64,000 nt of DNA from contig NZ_JALJVC010000012.1 in NCBI RefSeq assembly GCF_022967985.1, positions 37,252 to 101,251 on the forward strand, written 5' to 3'. The translations under genes and the position numbers were made by a program. The notes under the pieces are model-generated. The model did no database searches, had not been told where the DNA came from, and saw only the letters and a program-made list of their open reading frames with translations. Positions 1-9,233 of this stretch are shown here, piece by piece; within the stretch, counting starts at the first letter, position 1, and every line of letters begins with the position of its first letter. Source of the stretch: Acinetobacter lwoffii (GTDB taxonomy: Bacteria > Pseudomonadota > Gammaproteobacteria > Pseudomonadales > Moraxellaceae).

Positions 1-83
1 GACTAAAGCATAAATGCAAGATTTCTGAGAAATACATATCTTTTCAACAGGATATGAAAATAAATATAGAATGGAGTTTTACA

Positions 84-1724
84 ATGGTTAGCGCATATGA
101 TGAATTACCGCGTACCCCCGCGAATTTTGTAGCCTTATCACCTTTACGCTATCTTGATCGTGCAGCTTATATCTATCCAAACCAGAACGCGATTATTCAC
201 GGTAAGCGTCGTATTACCTGGCGTGAGAAATACAACCGTTGTCGTCAGTTTGCCAACCAACTCCAAAAATTAGGCATCGGTAAAAATGATACCGTGTCTG
301 TCTTACTGCCTAACGTCCCTGCCATGATCGAAGCGCATTTTGCTGTGCCGATGGCAGGCGCAGTTCTGAATACCTTAAATACCCGTCTGGATGCCAAGAC
401 CCTTGCTTTCATGCTAGAACATGCTGAAAGTAAAGTGTTATTGGTCGATCCTGAATTTACCGCACTTGCGACTGAAGCACTTGCTCTAGTTTCACAAGAC
501 ATTTATGTCATTGATGTGGCCGATGTAGAGTTTGAAGGTGAAGATCAACGTATTGGTCAAATTGAATATGAAGAATGGATTGCGCAAGGCGATGCAAACT
601 TTGAATGGCATCTACCACAAGATGAATGGGATGCCATCAGCTTAAGCTATACCTCTGGAACCACAGGCAACCCGAAAGGCGTGGTCTATCATCATCGCGG
701 TGCCTACATTAACGCAGCCAGTAATATTATTGCCTGTGGCATGACACCACGTGCCACCTATTTATGGACACTGCCGCTATTCCACTGTAATGGTTGGTGC
801 TTTGCCTGGACCATGGCAGCCAACGGCGGAACCAACGTTTGCTTGCGTAAAGTCGATGCTGAACTGATCTTTAAACTGATTGCCGAACATAAAGTCGATT
901 ACTTCTGTGGGGCACCGATTGTCCTGTCGATGCTGATTAACACACCTGAAGAGAAAAAGACCAAAATTGATCACCGTGTCGAAGTGATGGTGGCGGGTGC
1001 CGCACCTCCAGCAGCAATCATTGAAGGCATGCGCAATATTGGCATTAACGTAACCCATGTCTACGGCCTGACAGAAACCTACGGTCCTTCTGCACTGTGC
1101 GCATCCCAAGCCGGCTGGAGTGATTTATCTATTCAGGAACAAGCACAGTTGCACTCCCGCCAAGGCGTACCTTATCCATTGCAAGATGGCATGAAAGTGC
1201 TTGATCCGGATACCATGCAGGAAGTGCCACATGATGGTCAGACTATGGGTGAAATCATGTTCCGTGGCAATATCGTGATGAAAGGTTATCTGAAAAATCC
1301 TGAGGCGACCGCTGAAGCCTTTGCCGGTGGCTGGTTCCATACAGGAGATCTGGCAGTTTGCCAACCGGATGGCTATGCCAAAATTACCGACCGCTCTAAA
1401 GACGTGATTATTTCCGGCGGAGAAAATATTTCTTCACTTGAAGTGGAGGAAGTGCTGTATCAGCATCCGGCGGTGCTGACTGCGGCGGTAGTCGCCAAGC
1501 CTGATCCACGCTGGCAGGAAGTTCCTTGTGCCTTTATCGAACTCAAAGAAGGAAAAAAAGCCACAGAAGAAGAAATTATGGAATTCTGCCGTGAGCATCT
1601 GGCCCGTTTTAAAGTGCCTAAGGATGTGGTGATTACCGAAATTCCAAAAACTTCGACCGGAAAATTGCAGAAATTTGTTTTACGTGAATGGGCCAAAGAG
1701 CGCGCGCAAGGTGAATTCTCTTAA
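84..1724 (+). CDS. Medium/long-chain fatty acid-CoA ligase (AMP-binding family)
   Basis: This enzyme should activate a fatty acid to its acyl-CoA in the cytoplasm by way of an acyl-adenylate. The 546-residue protein carries the ANL-superfamily motifs in order: the P-loop SGTTGNPKG near residue 190, YGLTETYG near 327, GWFHTGDLA near 416 and the C-terminal STGKLQK whose lysine (about 526) is the usual adenylation lysine. The frame extends to an ATG at 54, but the ATG at 84 has a GGAG seven bases upstream and begins MVSAYDEL, so 84 is preferred. It stands alone, facing trpB across a shared terminator. Chain-length preference cannot be read from sequence; AlkK-like medium-chain ligases have the same length and layout. 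Confidence 0.9.
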   Translation: MVSAYDELPRTPANFVALSPLRYLDRAAYIYPNQNAIIHGKRRITWREKYNRCRQFANQLQKLGIGKNDTVSVLLPNVPAMIEAHFAVPMAGAVLNTLNTRLDAKTLAFMLEHAESKVLLVDPEFTALATEALALVSQDIYVIDVADVEFEGEDQRIGQIEYEEWIAQGDANFEWHLPQDEWDAISLSYTSGTTGNPKGVVYHHRGAYINAASNIIACGMTPRATYLWTLPLFHCNGWCFAWTMAANGGTNVCLRKVDAELIFKLIAEHKVDYFCGAPIVLSMLINTPEEKKTKIDHRVEVMVAGAAPPAAIIEGMRNIGINVTHVYGLTETYGPSALCASQAGWSDLSIQEQAQLHSRQGVPYPLQDGMKVLDPDTMQEVPHDGQTMGEIMFRGNIVMKGYLKNPEATAEAFAGGWFHTGDLAVCQPDGYAKITDRSKDVIISGGENISSLEVEEVLYQHPAVLTAAVVAKPDPRWQEVPCAFIELKEGKKATEEEIMEFCREHLARFKVPKDVVITEIPKTSTGKLQKFVLREWAKERAQGEFS

Positions 1725-1756
1725 TTCCATACAAACGTGTTCTTTCAAAATCTACT

Positions 1757-1800
1757 CAATAAAAAATCGTGCTAAGAAAACTTAGCACGATTTTTTATTG
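1757..1800. terminator. Bidirectional intrinsic terminator
   Basis: Perfect 20-base arms (1757-1776 and 1781-1800) flank an AAAA loop, with an A-run on one side and a T-run on the other. It can terminate both the ligase gene (+) and trpB (-). Confidence 0.9.
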
Positions 1801-1806
1801 AAATAA

Positions 1807-1837
1807 CCTCTCCCAAACCCTCTCCTGCAAGGAGAGG
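1807..1837. repeat. C/T-rich interspersed hairpin repeat, copy A
   Basis: A CCTCTCCC run is followed by a hairpin with arms CCTCTCCT (1819-1826) and AGGAGAGG (1830-1837). Related sequence occurs at 19541-19590 and 20756-20826, also between convergent genes. Confidence 0.6.
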
Positions 1838-1849
1838 ACTTTAAGGAAC

Positions 1850-3094
1850 TTACATCTCAACCATTTCTACCCCATCAATGCGTGCCACAGTCATCAAGTC
1901 TTTATCACCACGACCTGAAACCGTCGCAATAATAATCTGATCCTTGTCCATGGTCGGTGCAAGTTTAGTGACATAAGCCATAGCATGTGCGCTTTCTAAC
2001 GCCGGAATAATGCCTTCAATCTTGGTCAAGTCGCGGAAACCCTGTAAAGCTTCCTGGTCATTGATTGGTACGTATTTCACGCGATCCATATCTTTCAGGA
2101 AACTATGTTCCGGACCCACACCCGGATAATCCAGACCTGCAGAAATTGAATGTGTTTCGATGATCTGGCCTTGCGCATCCGACATCAGATAAGTACGGTT
2201 ACCATGCAGAACACCGACATGACCGGCATTCAATGGCGCAGAATGTTTACCTGATTCAATCCCATGACCTGCTGCTTCAACGCCGTACATTTTCACATCT
2301 TGGTCATTCAGGAATGGATAGAACAAGCCCATTGCATTAGATCCACCACCGACACATGCTACCAGGGCATCTGGTAAACGGCCAGCCTGTTCCAGAATCT
2401 GACGGCGTGCTTCACGACCAATGATCGACTGGAAATCACGAACCAGTTGCGGATATGGGTGTGGACCTGCCACAGTACCAATCACGTAATAAGTTGAATC
2501 AACATTGGTCACCCAGTCACGCATGGCTTCATTCATGGCATCTTTTAAGGTTTTAGAGCCACTTTCTACCGGCACAACCGTCGCGCCTAATAAACGCATA
2601 CGGTAGACGTTCATCGCCTGACGTTTTACATCGTCTGCGCCCATGAATACTACACATTCAAGACCTAAACGTGCTGCAATTGTTGCCGTTGCTACACCAT
2701 GCTGGCCTGCACCTGTTTCGGCAATAATACGTTTCTTGCCGGAAAGCTTCGCCAGTAAGGCCTGACCGATTGTGTTATTTACTTTGTGCGAACCGGTATG
2801 GTTCAGGTCTTCACGTTTCAGGTAAATCTGTGCGCCACCCAACTCTTTCGACCATCGTTCAGCATGATATAAAGGACTCGGACGACCGACGTAAAACGCC
2901 ATGTCACGGTCAAATTCTGCCAAAAACTGCGCATCATCTTTCATACGGAAATAGAGCTTTTCCAAGTCTTCTAAAGCCGCCATGAGTGTTTCTGACACAA
3001 AACGTCCGCCATGAATACCGAAATGCCCGCGTTCATCCGGGAATTGGGTATAGTCAACTGCCTGACTGTTCTGGCTAGTACTTTGCTGATCCAC
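1850..3094 (-). CDS. trpB: Tryptophan synthase beta chain
   Basis: It condenses indole with L-serine to give L-tryptophan, using pyridoxal phosphate, as the beta part of the alpha2-beta2 synthase. The 414-residue length is normal. The GSHKVNN motif places the PLP lysine at residue 104, and GGGSNAMG near residue 249 binds the cofactor phosphate. The gene overlaps the end of trpF by 20 bases, so the two are translationally coupled. No trpA follows: the next element is a terminator and an opposing gene, so the alpha subunit must be encoded elsewhere. Confidence 0.97.
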   Translation of the reverse strand: MDQQSTSQNSQAVDYTQFPDERGHFGIHGGRFVSETLMAALEDLEKLYFRMKDDAQFLAEFDRDMAFYVGRPSPLYHAERWSKELGGAQIYLKREDLNHTGSHKVNNTIGQALLAKLSGKKRIIAETGAGQHGVATATIAARLGLECVVFMGADDVKRQAMNVYRMRLLGATVVPVESGSKTLKDAMNEAMRDWVTNVDSTYYVIGTVAGPHPYPQLVRDFQSIIGREARRQILEQAGRLPDALVACVGGGSNAMGLFYPFLNDQDVKMYGVEAAGHGIESGKHSAPLNAGHVGVLHGNRTYLMSDAQGQIIETHSISAGLDYPGVGPEHSFLKDMDRVKYVPINDQEALQGFRDLTKIEGIIPALESAHAMAYVTKLAPTMDKDQIIIATVSGRGDKDLMTVARIDGVEMVEM

Positions 3095-3719
3095 GATGGA
3101 CTCCTTGCATAAAGCGTTCTATGAGTTGTTGGTCTTTAATACCTTTTGCGGACTCGACACCGCCACTCACATCCACGGCATAAGCCTGTGTGGTGAGAAT
3201 TGCCTGTTCGATATTGTCAGGATTTAAACCGCCTGCCAAGATCAAGGGAATATTGAGTTTGGGAAATGTGTCCCAATCGAAGCTGTGCCCTGTGCCACCT
3301 TTCAGATCAGGATGCCATGCATCTAATAGCACTGCGCTTGCGCCTGCATCTTGATAACCTTGAATTTCTGCGACTGCATCCAGATCAGGTTTTACCTGAA
3401 TGGCTTTATACCAGCGGCGTCCGACCTGCTGGGCGATGGCCTGACATTGTTCAGGTGTTTCATCGCCATGAAATTGCAAAATATCGAGCGGAACGGTTTT
3501 AAGAATATGCTGAATTTCATCTGCGCGACTATTTACAAATAAACCTACGGCCTGCACATAAGCCGGAACCGCCCGGATCAGGATTTCAGCCTGCTCTAAA
3601 GTAACATGTCGTGGACTCGGTGGATAAAACACAAACCCTATCGCATCACAGCCAGCATTGACTACGGCATGTACATCTTCAACTCGGGTGATTCCACAAA
3701 TTTTGGCACGGGTTCGCAT
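3075..3719 (-). CDS. trpF: Phosphoribosylanthranilate isomerase
   Basis: It isomerises phosphoribosylanthranilate to the carboxyphenylamino-deoxyribulose phosphate of tryptophan synthesis. The 214-residue protein starts with the family signature KICGIT (catalytic Cys near residue 8) and ends with the TIM-barrel phosphate site [10 protein letters not shown] followed by VDVSGGVE. It is the first gene of a two-gene trpFB unit transcribed away from the cobalamin riboswitch. No leader peptide or attenuator is evident in the roughly 150 bases between its start and the riboswitch. Confidence 0.96.
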   Translation of the reverse strand: MRTRAKICGITRVEDVHAVVNAGCDAIGFVFYPPSPRHVTLEQAEILIRAVPAYVQAVGLFVNSRADEIQHILKTVPLDILQFHGDETPEQCQAIAQQVGRRWYKAIQVKPDLDAVAEIQGYQDAGASAVLLDAWHPDLKGGTGHSFDWDTFPKLNIPLILAGGLNPDNIEQAILTTQAYAVDVSGGVESAKGIKDQQLIERFMQGVHRGSAKY

Positions 3720-3875
3720 ATTATGTTGGCTCTAGATCTACCAATGTATTGAACAATCTATAAGATTGGGGCAAATCATTGTAATGCAAATTATCCGACT
3801 TGCGTGAAGTTCATCCGGATTATTCTCGATGCAGATTGTTTATAAGGCATACAAACTTTATACTGCGCTCACCTT

Positions 3876-4063
3876 GCAGCAAGTCCAAGCCTTCAGGCTT
3901 TAGGGAAGCTGGTGTAAATCCAGCACTGCCCCCGCAACGGTAAAAAATGAAACGTCTATCAATTTAAACTCTTCGGTTTACACCACTGCATCTTGATGTG
4001 GGAAGGTGGATATACAGCAAAGTCGCTGCTTTGCACATTTAAGTCCGGAAACCTGCTTGTTGT
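3876..4063 (+). promoter_or_regulatory. Cobalamin (AdoCbl) riboswitch aptamer
   Basis: The B12-box core is clear: GGGAAGCTGGTG, then AATCCAGC and CTGCCCCCGCAACGGTAA (3903-3943), and the 3' signature AAGTCCGGAAACCTGC (4041-4056). P1 can be drawn between GCAGCAAG (3876-3883) and CTTGTTGT (4056-4063) with G-U pairs. It precedes a BtuB-type receptor, the classical target. Known role: binding of adenosylcobalamin lowers expression of the downstream gene. Confidence 0.93.
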
Positions 4064-4078
4064 GTTCTATAACTCAAT

Positions 4079-4105
4079 CATTCACGGGGAAGTGAATGTA
4101 GGGAG
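4079..4105 (+). promoter_or_regulatory. Riboswitch expression platform: hairpin plus Shine-Dalgarno
   Basis: CATTCAC (4079-4085) pairs with GTGAATG (4092-4098), leaving a loop that contains GGGG. The Shine-Dalgarno GGGAG (4101-4105) follows two bases later and lies seven bases before the btuB ATG. The GGGG loop can pair with the CCCCC of the aptamer L5 loop, as in the L5-L13 kissing interaction of this class. That would bury the ribosome site. The pairing is inferred, not tested. Confidence 0.6.
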
Positions 4106-4112
4106 CTTTAAC

Positions 4113-5936
4113 ATGTCACTTCATTGTCAACCTACTGCCTTGGTAGGTGCGATCGCACTTGCGTTGGGTACCACTTCATCTGTTTTTGCTAACGAGCAAG
4201 AAGTTGCGAAAGCATCTTTAGATACCATTGTGGTCACGGCATCACGCAGCGAACAAAATATTGAAAATGTGCCGATGCGTCTAAATGTGCTTGATGAAAA
4301 AACGATTCAACAATCCCCTATTGCTGACTTACCTTCTTTATTAACGAAAGAAGCAGCGCTATCAGTCAAACAAGTGGGTGGCTATGGTCAACCAGCTTCA
4401 ATTTTCTTACGTGGCAGCAATGCCGCACATACCTTAATTTTACAAGATGGTATGCGCTCCAATACCGCAACTGTTGCAGGTACAAATTTACATTTAATTG
4501 ATACGACAGACATTAAGCAAATTGAAATTCTAAAAGGCCCTGCATCGGTACAATACGGTACTGATGCAATTGGAGGTGTAATTCAACTCATTTCCAAAAC
4601 ACCGACAGAAAATAGTGCGTTTACAACGGTCGAAGTCGGTGAAAAAAATACCTACAAATCACTTGTCGGTATTGATGCTGCTGAAAATGGCTATTACGCC
4701 CAAATTCGTGGGCAACGCCTAGAAACAGATGGTGACCAAATTATTAGCAATCAATCTAAAAAAGCAGGTTTCGATCAAAAAGGCTATTCAGCGAAATTAG
4801 GCGTTGATCAAGACAACTTTGGATTGTCAGCGGAATTTAAAGAAAATGAAGGTCACGGCGACTACTTCTCTTATGGTGCACCAGAAGCTTATGATTTCAC
4901 CAATCGCCTTTATAATATTAAAGGTTATTTTAAGCTTAATCCAAATTTAGTGTGGGAAACTCGCCTATCACAATTTGAAGATGAATACGTAATTGTACAA
5001 AGCGCTTATCCATCGACTGTAATCACTGAACAACAAGAAATAGATTCCAATATTCAATGGCAAATCAACGCCGAGCATAAACTTCTTGCGGGTGTACATT
5101 ACAATAAGACAGAAGCTGAAAGTTTAAACACCTTTAAAGATGAAAATGATAGCACTGGCTATTATTTACAGCACCAATATCAAAATGATGTCATCAGCAC
5201 CCAAGCGGGTATTCGAGTTGAAGACAATCAGCAATTTGGTACACATAGTGTAGGACAACTCGCTGTTCGACATACCCTAAGCCATACATCAAGTATTTAT
5301 GCCAATGTCGGAACAGCATTTCGTGCCCCAGTTGTCGGGCAAATTATTAGTGAACCCGCTTGGTGGGGCGGTAATCCTGACCTACAACCAGAAGAAAGTG
5401 TATCTTATGAAATTGGTTTTGATCATCTAATCACCCCATCAATGACATTATACGGTTCTGCTTTTCAAACCCAAGTCGACAATATTATGGTCTCTAACGG
5501 AGATACCAACTGGGTATTTGAAAATATGGACAGCGCCACCTTTAATGGTGCTGAATTGGGTTTAAAATTGACACAAGATGACTTCTATGCCAATGCTGAA
5601 TATGCGTATATTCAAGCTAAGAACGATGATAAAGATAAAGATTTGCCAAATCGCCCACGCCAAAACTTCAACCTAACCTTGGGTTGGGATAATGGTCAGT
5701 ATGGTGCGTCCACGTCTTTAGTAGCTAAAGGTAAATCTAAGGAGGATAAAGGCCTTATTCCAGGCTATGCAGTCATTGATATGAATGCCTATTGGCAAGT
5801 GAATCCTCACTTAAAAACCTTTGTGAATATTCGTAACCTAGGTGATACCAATTACAAAACAGCATTTAATGATGCCACATCTTATTACATTGCCAGTGAC
5901 CGCCTCGCTTCTATTGGAATCACTTTTAAATACTAA
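4113..5936 (+). CDS. btuB: TonB-dependent cobalamin receptor
   Basis: This outer-membrane receptor should import vitamin B12 using TonB energy. An in-frame ATG at 3993 lies inside the riboswitch, so the ATG at 4113, with GGGAG seven bases upstream and a signal peptide directly after it, is the real start (607 residues). The signal peptide ends near residue 26 (SSVFA), a TonB box DTIVVTA follows, then a plug domain with an EILKGPASVQYG motif, and a beta-barrel ending in an aromatic residue (GITFKY). The substrate is assigned from the riboswitch and the adjacent adenosyltransferase, because barrel sequence alone does not distinguish ligands. Confidence 0.92.
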   Translation: MSLHCQPTALVGAIALALGTTSSVFANEQEVAKASLDTIVVTASRSEQNIENVPMRLNVLDEKTIQQSPIADLPSLLTKEAALSVKQVGGYGQPASIFLRGSNAAHTLILQDGMRSNTATVAGTNLHLIDTTDIKQIEILKGPASVQYGTDAIGGVIQLISKTPTENSAFTTVEVGEKNTYKSLVGIDAAENGYYAQIRGQRLETDGDQIISNQSKKAGFDQKGYSAKLGVDQDNFGLSAEFKENEGHGDYFSYGAPEAYDFTNRLYNIKGYFKLNPNLVWETRLSQFEDEYVIVQSAYPSTVITEQQEIDSNIQWQINAEHKLLAGVHYNKTEAESLNTFKDENDSTGYYLQHQYQNDVISTQAGIRVEDNQQFGTHSVGQLAVRHTLSHTSSIYANVGTAFRAPVVGQIISEPAWWGGNPDLQPEESVSYEIGFDHLITPSMTLYGSAFQTQVDNIMVSNGDTNWVFENMDSATFNGAELGLKLTQDDFYANAEYAYIQAKNDDKDKDLPNRPRQNFNLTLGWDNGQYGASTSLVAKGKSKEDKGLIPGYAVIDMNAYWQVNPHLKTFVNIRNLGDTNYKTAFNDATSYYIASDRLASIGITFKY

Positions 5937-5975
5937 GCTCTAAACAGCAAAAAACTTTAAAACAGCGCAGTTTAT

Positions 5976-6010
5976 GGATAATGTTATGACCGACATTATC
6001 CTTTTTTATT
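5976..6010 (+). terminator. Intrinsic terminator after btuB
   Basis: GGATAATGT (5976-5984) pairs with ACATTATCC (5993-6001), followed by a T-rich tail. It may only attenuate transcription, since the functionally linked adenosyltransferase starts 29 bases further on. Confidence 0.75.
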
Positions 6011-6038
6011 ATCTTCATTAAAAATTCAAGGAACACAT

Positions 6039-6623
6039 ATGGGCCACCGTTTAAGTAAAATCTACACGCGCACAGGCGATTCGGGTACTACAGGGCTTGG
6101 TGATGGCTCACGCGTTGCCAAAGATGACTTGCGTATTACCGCGCTGGGTGATGTCGATGAACTGAATGCCGTGATTGGCGTATTACGTGCACAAATTTCA
6201 GCAAGTAACATTGAAGATCAAGCCGCTTGGGATAAATCTTTAAGCCTGATCCAACACTGGTTATTCGATCTTGGTGGTGAAGTCTGTATTCCAGGTTTTA
6301 ATCTGGTGCAACCGGTATCAATTGAGTTTTTAGAAAATGATATCGACCGCATGAATGAAGCGTTGCCGATGTTAAAAGACTTTATTCTGCCTGCCGGAAC
6401 GCTGGTGTGCAGCTTTGCCCATCAGGCGCGTGCAGTCTGCCGTCGTGCAGAACGCAGCGTAATGTCGGTACATCACCGTGACCAAAATATTCAGGCAGCG
6501 TCACTGCAACTACTTAACCGTTTATCGGACTGGTTATTTGTAGCATCACGCACCCTGCAACGCGCTGAAAGCGGTTCCGAAGTGCTGTGGCAAAAAAATA
6601 TCAATGACAGCATCGAAAAGTAA
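6039..6623 (+). CDS. pduO: PduO-type cob(I)alamin adenosyltransferase
   Basis: It transfers the adenosyl group of ATP to cob(I)alamin, making the coenzyme form of B12. The 194-residue protein shows the PduO/MMAB motifs: RTGDSGTTGLGDGSRVAKD near residues 11-29, the GDVDELNA helix near 37-44 and RAVCRRAERSV near 130. Its ATG has AAGGA about six bases upstream. It lies 102 bases after btuB in the same direction, so B12 import and activation are probably co-regulated, though a terminator-like hairpin intervenes. Confidence 0.93.
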   Translation: MGHRLSKIYTRTGDSGTTGLGDGSRVAKDDLRITALGDVDELNAVIGVLRAQISASNIEDQAAWDKSLSLIQHWLFDLGGEVCIPGFNLVQPVSIEFLENDIDRMNEALPMLKDFILPAGTLVCSFAHQARAVCRRAERSVMSVHHRDQNIQAASLQLLNRLSDWLFVASRTLQRAESGSEVLWQKNINDSIEK

Positions 6624-6655
6624 AATTATGTTTCAAGTTAGCATCTAAAAATACA

Positions 6656-6691
6656 CGTCAGATGTCTCTTGATTTTACAGAGCATCTGACG
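6656..6691. repeat. Inverted repeat between pduO and the phosphodiesterase gene
   Basis: CGTCAGATG (6656-6664) is matched by CATCTGACG (6683-6691), with a further CTCT/AGAG pairing inside. No T-tract follows on the plus strand, so it is not a standard terminator. The function is unknown. Confidence 0.6.
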
Positions 6692-6765
6692 AAAATAGAA
6701 AGTGTCATCCTTCTGTCACGTAGCCCTCGCAAAATGAACTTAACTTTCCCACTCATGAGCATCTT

Positions 6766-7479
6766 ATGCGCATAATTGGTCATCGTGGTGCACGTGGTGA
6801 AGCCCCTGAAAATACCTTGGGCGGTTTTCAATATATTCAGGAGATCGGCATTCGCGCCGTTGAGTTTGATGTTCGTCAGCTCAAAGACAATGCCTTAATC
6901 ATCATGCATGATGATGACTTTGTGCGTACCACCGGTTTGCAGAAGCATCTATACGAGTGTAACCGTCAAGATCTTACCCAATATAATCACGCAGTGGCCT
7001 GGTCAGAATGGAATAAAATCGAAGCGACCCCACTGCTCGATCAAACCTTAAATGTCATTCGAAATTTCGAGCATATTGAAGTCGAAATTAAAAGCGTAAC
7101 ATCTGAAGCAGCAGCTGAGAAAATCGCGTTTGAAGTCGAACAGCAATTACAAGGCTATGAGCAGGCAGCCATTATTACCAGCTTTGATGCCAAAATTCTG
7201 GATGCATTTAAACAGCAAAACTCACGTTTAAAACGTGGTTTATTGATTGAGACCGATGTCAAACATCAAGCTATTGATCAGGCGCTGGAACTGGGATGCT
7301 GTCATATTGGCTGGATGGATGAACTGGCCAGTAAAGACCTGATTCAAGCCACGCAGGCTGCCGAGTTGAATATCAGTGTCTGGACAGTGAATGATGTGAC
7401 CCGAGCTAAACAGCTGCGAGACTGGGGCATTCAGGGGCTGATTACCGATTATCCAAAATTGATGCTGCAACAACTCTGA
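6766..7479 (+). CDS. Glycerophosphodiester phosphodiesterase (UgpQ/GlpQ family)
   Basis: It should hydrolyse glycerophosphodiesters from phospholipid turnover to glycerol 3-phosphate and an alcohol. The 237-residue protein has the family signature at its start: GHRGARGEAPENT (residues 5-17), then EFDVRQLKDN near 34-43 and IMHDDDFVRTT near 47-57, giving the catalytic His pair and the metal-binding Glu/Asp. No signal peptide is visible, so it is likely cytoplasmic like UgpQ rather than periplasmic like GlpQ. It stands alone between non-coding stretches. Confidence 0.92.
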   Translation: MRIIGHRGARGEAPENTLGGFQYIQEIGIRAVEFDVRQLKDNALIIMHDDDFVRTTGLQKHLYECNRQDLTQYNHAVAWSEWNKIEATPLLDQTLNVIRNFEHIEVEIKSVTSEAAAEKIAFEVEQQLQGYEQAAIITSFDAKILDAFKQQNSRLKRGLLIETDVKHQAIDQALELGCCHIGWMDELASKDLIQATQAAELNISVWTVNDVTRAKQLRDWGIQGLITDYPKLMLQQL

Positions 7480-7934
7480 ACAATTTCTCTTAAAATAATC
7501 TCTCTTAGCCTTAATTGATCTAGGTATTTCTTGATCCAGTTCATTTCGACAATACAATAATGAAAGTGTGAATGTTCCTTAATCAGATTTTATTTGAAAG
7601 TGAGCTTAAGTTGCCCAACACGTATATTCTGCAAATTCTCTAATAATATTGTAGAAATTATGAACAATGATTTTCCTCCGATTCATTCGGTTTCAATTTT
7701 CTGAAAGAGTGATAATCCTCAGTCACTTAGTCGGAAATCAGAGCCTGTCTACGCTCGCAAAATGGTCACTTCTGCCCTACTTATTCTGTTACCGACAAGT
7801 ACAATACAACCGTACAATAATGCTAGTGATGCCTGAGGGCACATGCTAATATGGACAAGATAGGCTGCTGTTAAAACCAACAGTAGTTTCTGCTTTTTGT
7901 TATACCTTCCGAGGTTCTAGGAGTGCTGTTGGAG
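7480..7934 (+). other. Intergenic region ahead of the desaturase gene
   Basis: I see no credible gene in these 455 bases. Two GTACAAT direct repeats lie 13 bases apart (7799-7805 and 7812-7818) in a promoter-like A/T-rich patch. A hairpin with arms CTGCTGTT (7865-7872) and AACAGTAG (7879-7886) lies in the presumed leader. Either could regulate the desaturase, but I do not recognise a known operator. Confidence 0.4.
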
Positions 7935-9101
7935 ATGAATGCTCCCTTACCCAAAGCCCCCATCAACTGGATTGCTGTGTTTGCATTGGTATTTTTACCG
8001 ATTGTAGCCCTGATCGCGATTCCGTTGTATGCGTATCACCATGATTTTAGCGCTGCCGCTTGGATCAGTATGTTTGTTTTACTGGGCGTAAGCAGCCTCG
8101 GCATTACAGCAGGATACCATCGCCTGTGGGCACATCGTGCTTATGAAGCCACTTTACCATTAAAAATCATCTTGATGATTATGGGTACATTTGCTGTACA
8201 GAACAGTATTTTATTCTGGGCATCTGGTCACCGTACTCATCATCGTCATGTCGATGATGTTGATCAAGACCCGTACTCGATCAATAAAGGCTTCTGGTAT
8301 GCACATATTGGTTGGATGTTACGTGATTATCCATCAGGTGCAGCCAATTATAAAAATGCGCCAGACCTGTTAAAAGACAAAGTGGTGATGTTCCAGGACA
8401 AATACTACGTTCCTTTAGTGATTGCTGTTCATGCTGCGATTTTACTTCCGATTGGCTGGGCAGTCGGCGATGTCTGGGGCGTGTTGCTGTTGGGTGGATT
8501 AATGCGTTTAATCCTGAGCCATCATGTGACTTTCTTCATCAATTCACTGTGCCACATGTGGGGAAATCGTCCTTATACCGACGAAAATACTGCACGTGAC
8601 AACTTCGTACTCGCGATTGCAACTTGGGGTGAGGGTTATCATAACTATCACCACATTTTCCAGTACGATTATCGTAATGGGGTGAAATGGTGGCAGTACG
8701 ATCCAACTAAATGGTTAATCTGGACTTGTTCTAAACTTGGTTTAGCTAAAGACTTGCGCCGTATTCCTAGCTTTAATATCAAAAAAGCGGAATTGGCAAT
8801 GAAGTTTAAATATGCTGAACAGGATCTTGCGGTATATGGCCATGATGTTTCTGAAGATATCTCGGCGGTAAAAACCAAGATCGCACAGGAATATGATGCA
8901 TTTACCCAAACTTTAAATGACTGGGCGAAGCTGAAAGAACAGGAAATTCAGGTCAAGAAAGCATCGATGGCTGAAAAAATCCATCAGATGGATGACAAGC
9001 TGAAAGTTGAATTCCAGCTGGTTGAACAGCGTCTTTCTCATCATCGTCAAACCTTGAATCTACTGGTTCGTAATTTGAAAAAATCTGCAGTTTCTCAATA
9101 A
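7935..9101 (+). CDS. Acyl-CoA/acyl-lipid delta-9-type fatty acid desaturase
   Basis: A membrane di-iron enzyme that should introduce a double bond into a saturated acyl chain. The three histidine boxes are present: HRLWAH near residue 62, HRTHHRH near 99 and HNYHH near 236, among several hydrophobic spans. The frame opens at a GTG (7923), but the ATG at 7935 (MNAPLPKAP) fits an AGGAG at 7918-7922 better. The last 100 residues form a charged, heptad-like helix rich in Lys, Glu and Gln, a probable coiled-coil tail beyond the catalytic core. It is a single-gene unit with its own terminator. Confidence 0.92.
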   Translation: MNAPLPKAPINWIAVFALVFLPIVALIAIPLYAYHHDFSAAAWISMFVLLGVSSLGITAGYHRLWAHRAYEATLPLKIILMIMGTFAVQNSILFWASGHRTHHRHVDDVDQDPYSINKGFWYAHIGWMLRDYPSGAANYKNAPDLLKDKVVMFQDKYYVPLVIAVHAAILLPIGWAVGDVWGVLLLGGLMRLILSHHVTFFINSLCHMWGNRPYTDENTARDNFVLAIATWGEGYHNYHHIFQYDYRNGVKWWQYDPTKWLIWTCSKLGLAKDLRRIPSFNIKKAELAMKFKYAEQDLAVYGHDVSEDISAVKTKIAQEYDAFTQTLNDWAKLKEQEIQVKKASMAEKIHQMDDKLKVEFQLVEQRLSHHRQTLNLLVRNLKKSAVSQ

Positions 9102-9116
9102 AAGCTGTTGAACACT

Positions 9117-9140
9117 AAAGCCCCGATTGGGGCTTTTTTT
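9117..9140 (+). terminator. Intrinsic terminator after the desaturase gene
   Basis: AAAGCCCC-GATT-GGGGCTTT followed by T residues. Confidence 0.92.
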
Positions 9141-9233
9141 ATGTCCGAAAGATAACGTGAACTCTCGCTTATACAACAGTTTTATACAGCTATCTTTGTT
9201 ATAGTAAATTTATTCCAATCCTGTACTGATGCC

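Noticed and set aside
7240..7557. A 105-codon minus-strand frame over the end of the phosphodiesterase gene
   Set aside because: Antisense shadow of a well-supported gene, with no motif.
7667..7849. A 60-codon plus-strand reading frame before the desaturase gene
   Set aside because: No ribosome site, odd composition and overlap with the probable promoter; treated as chance.
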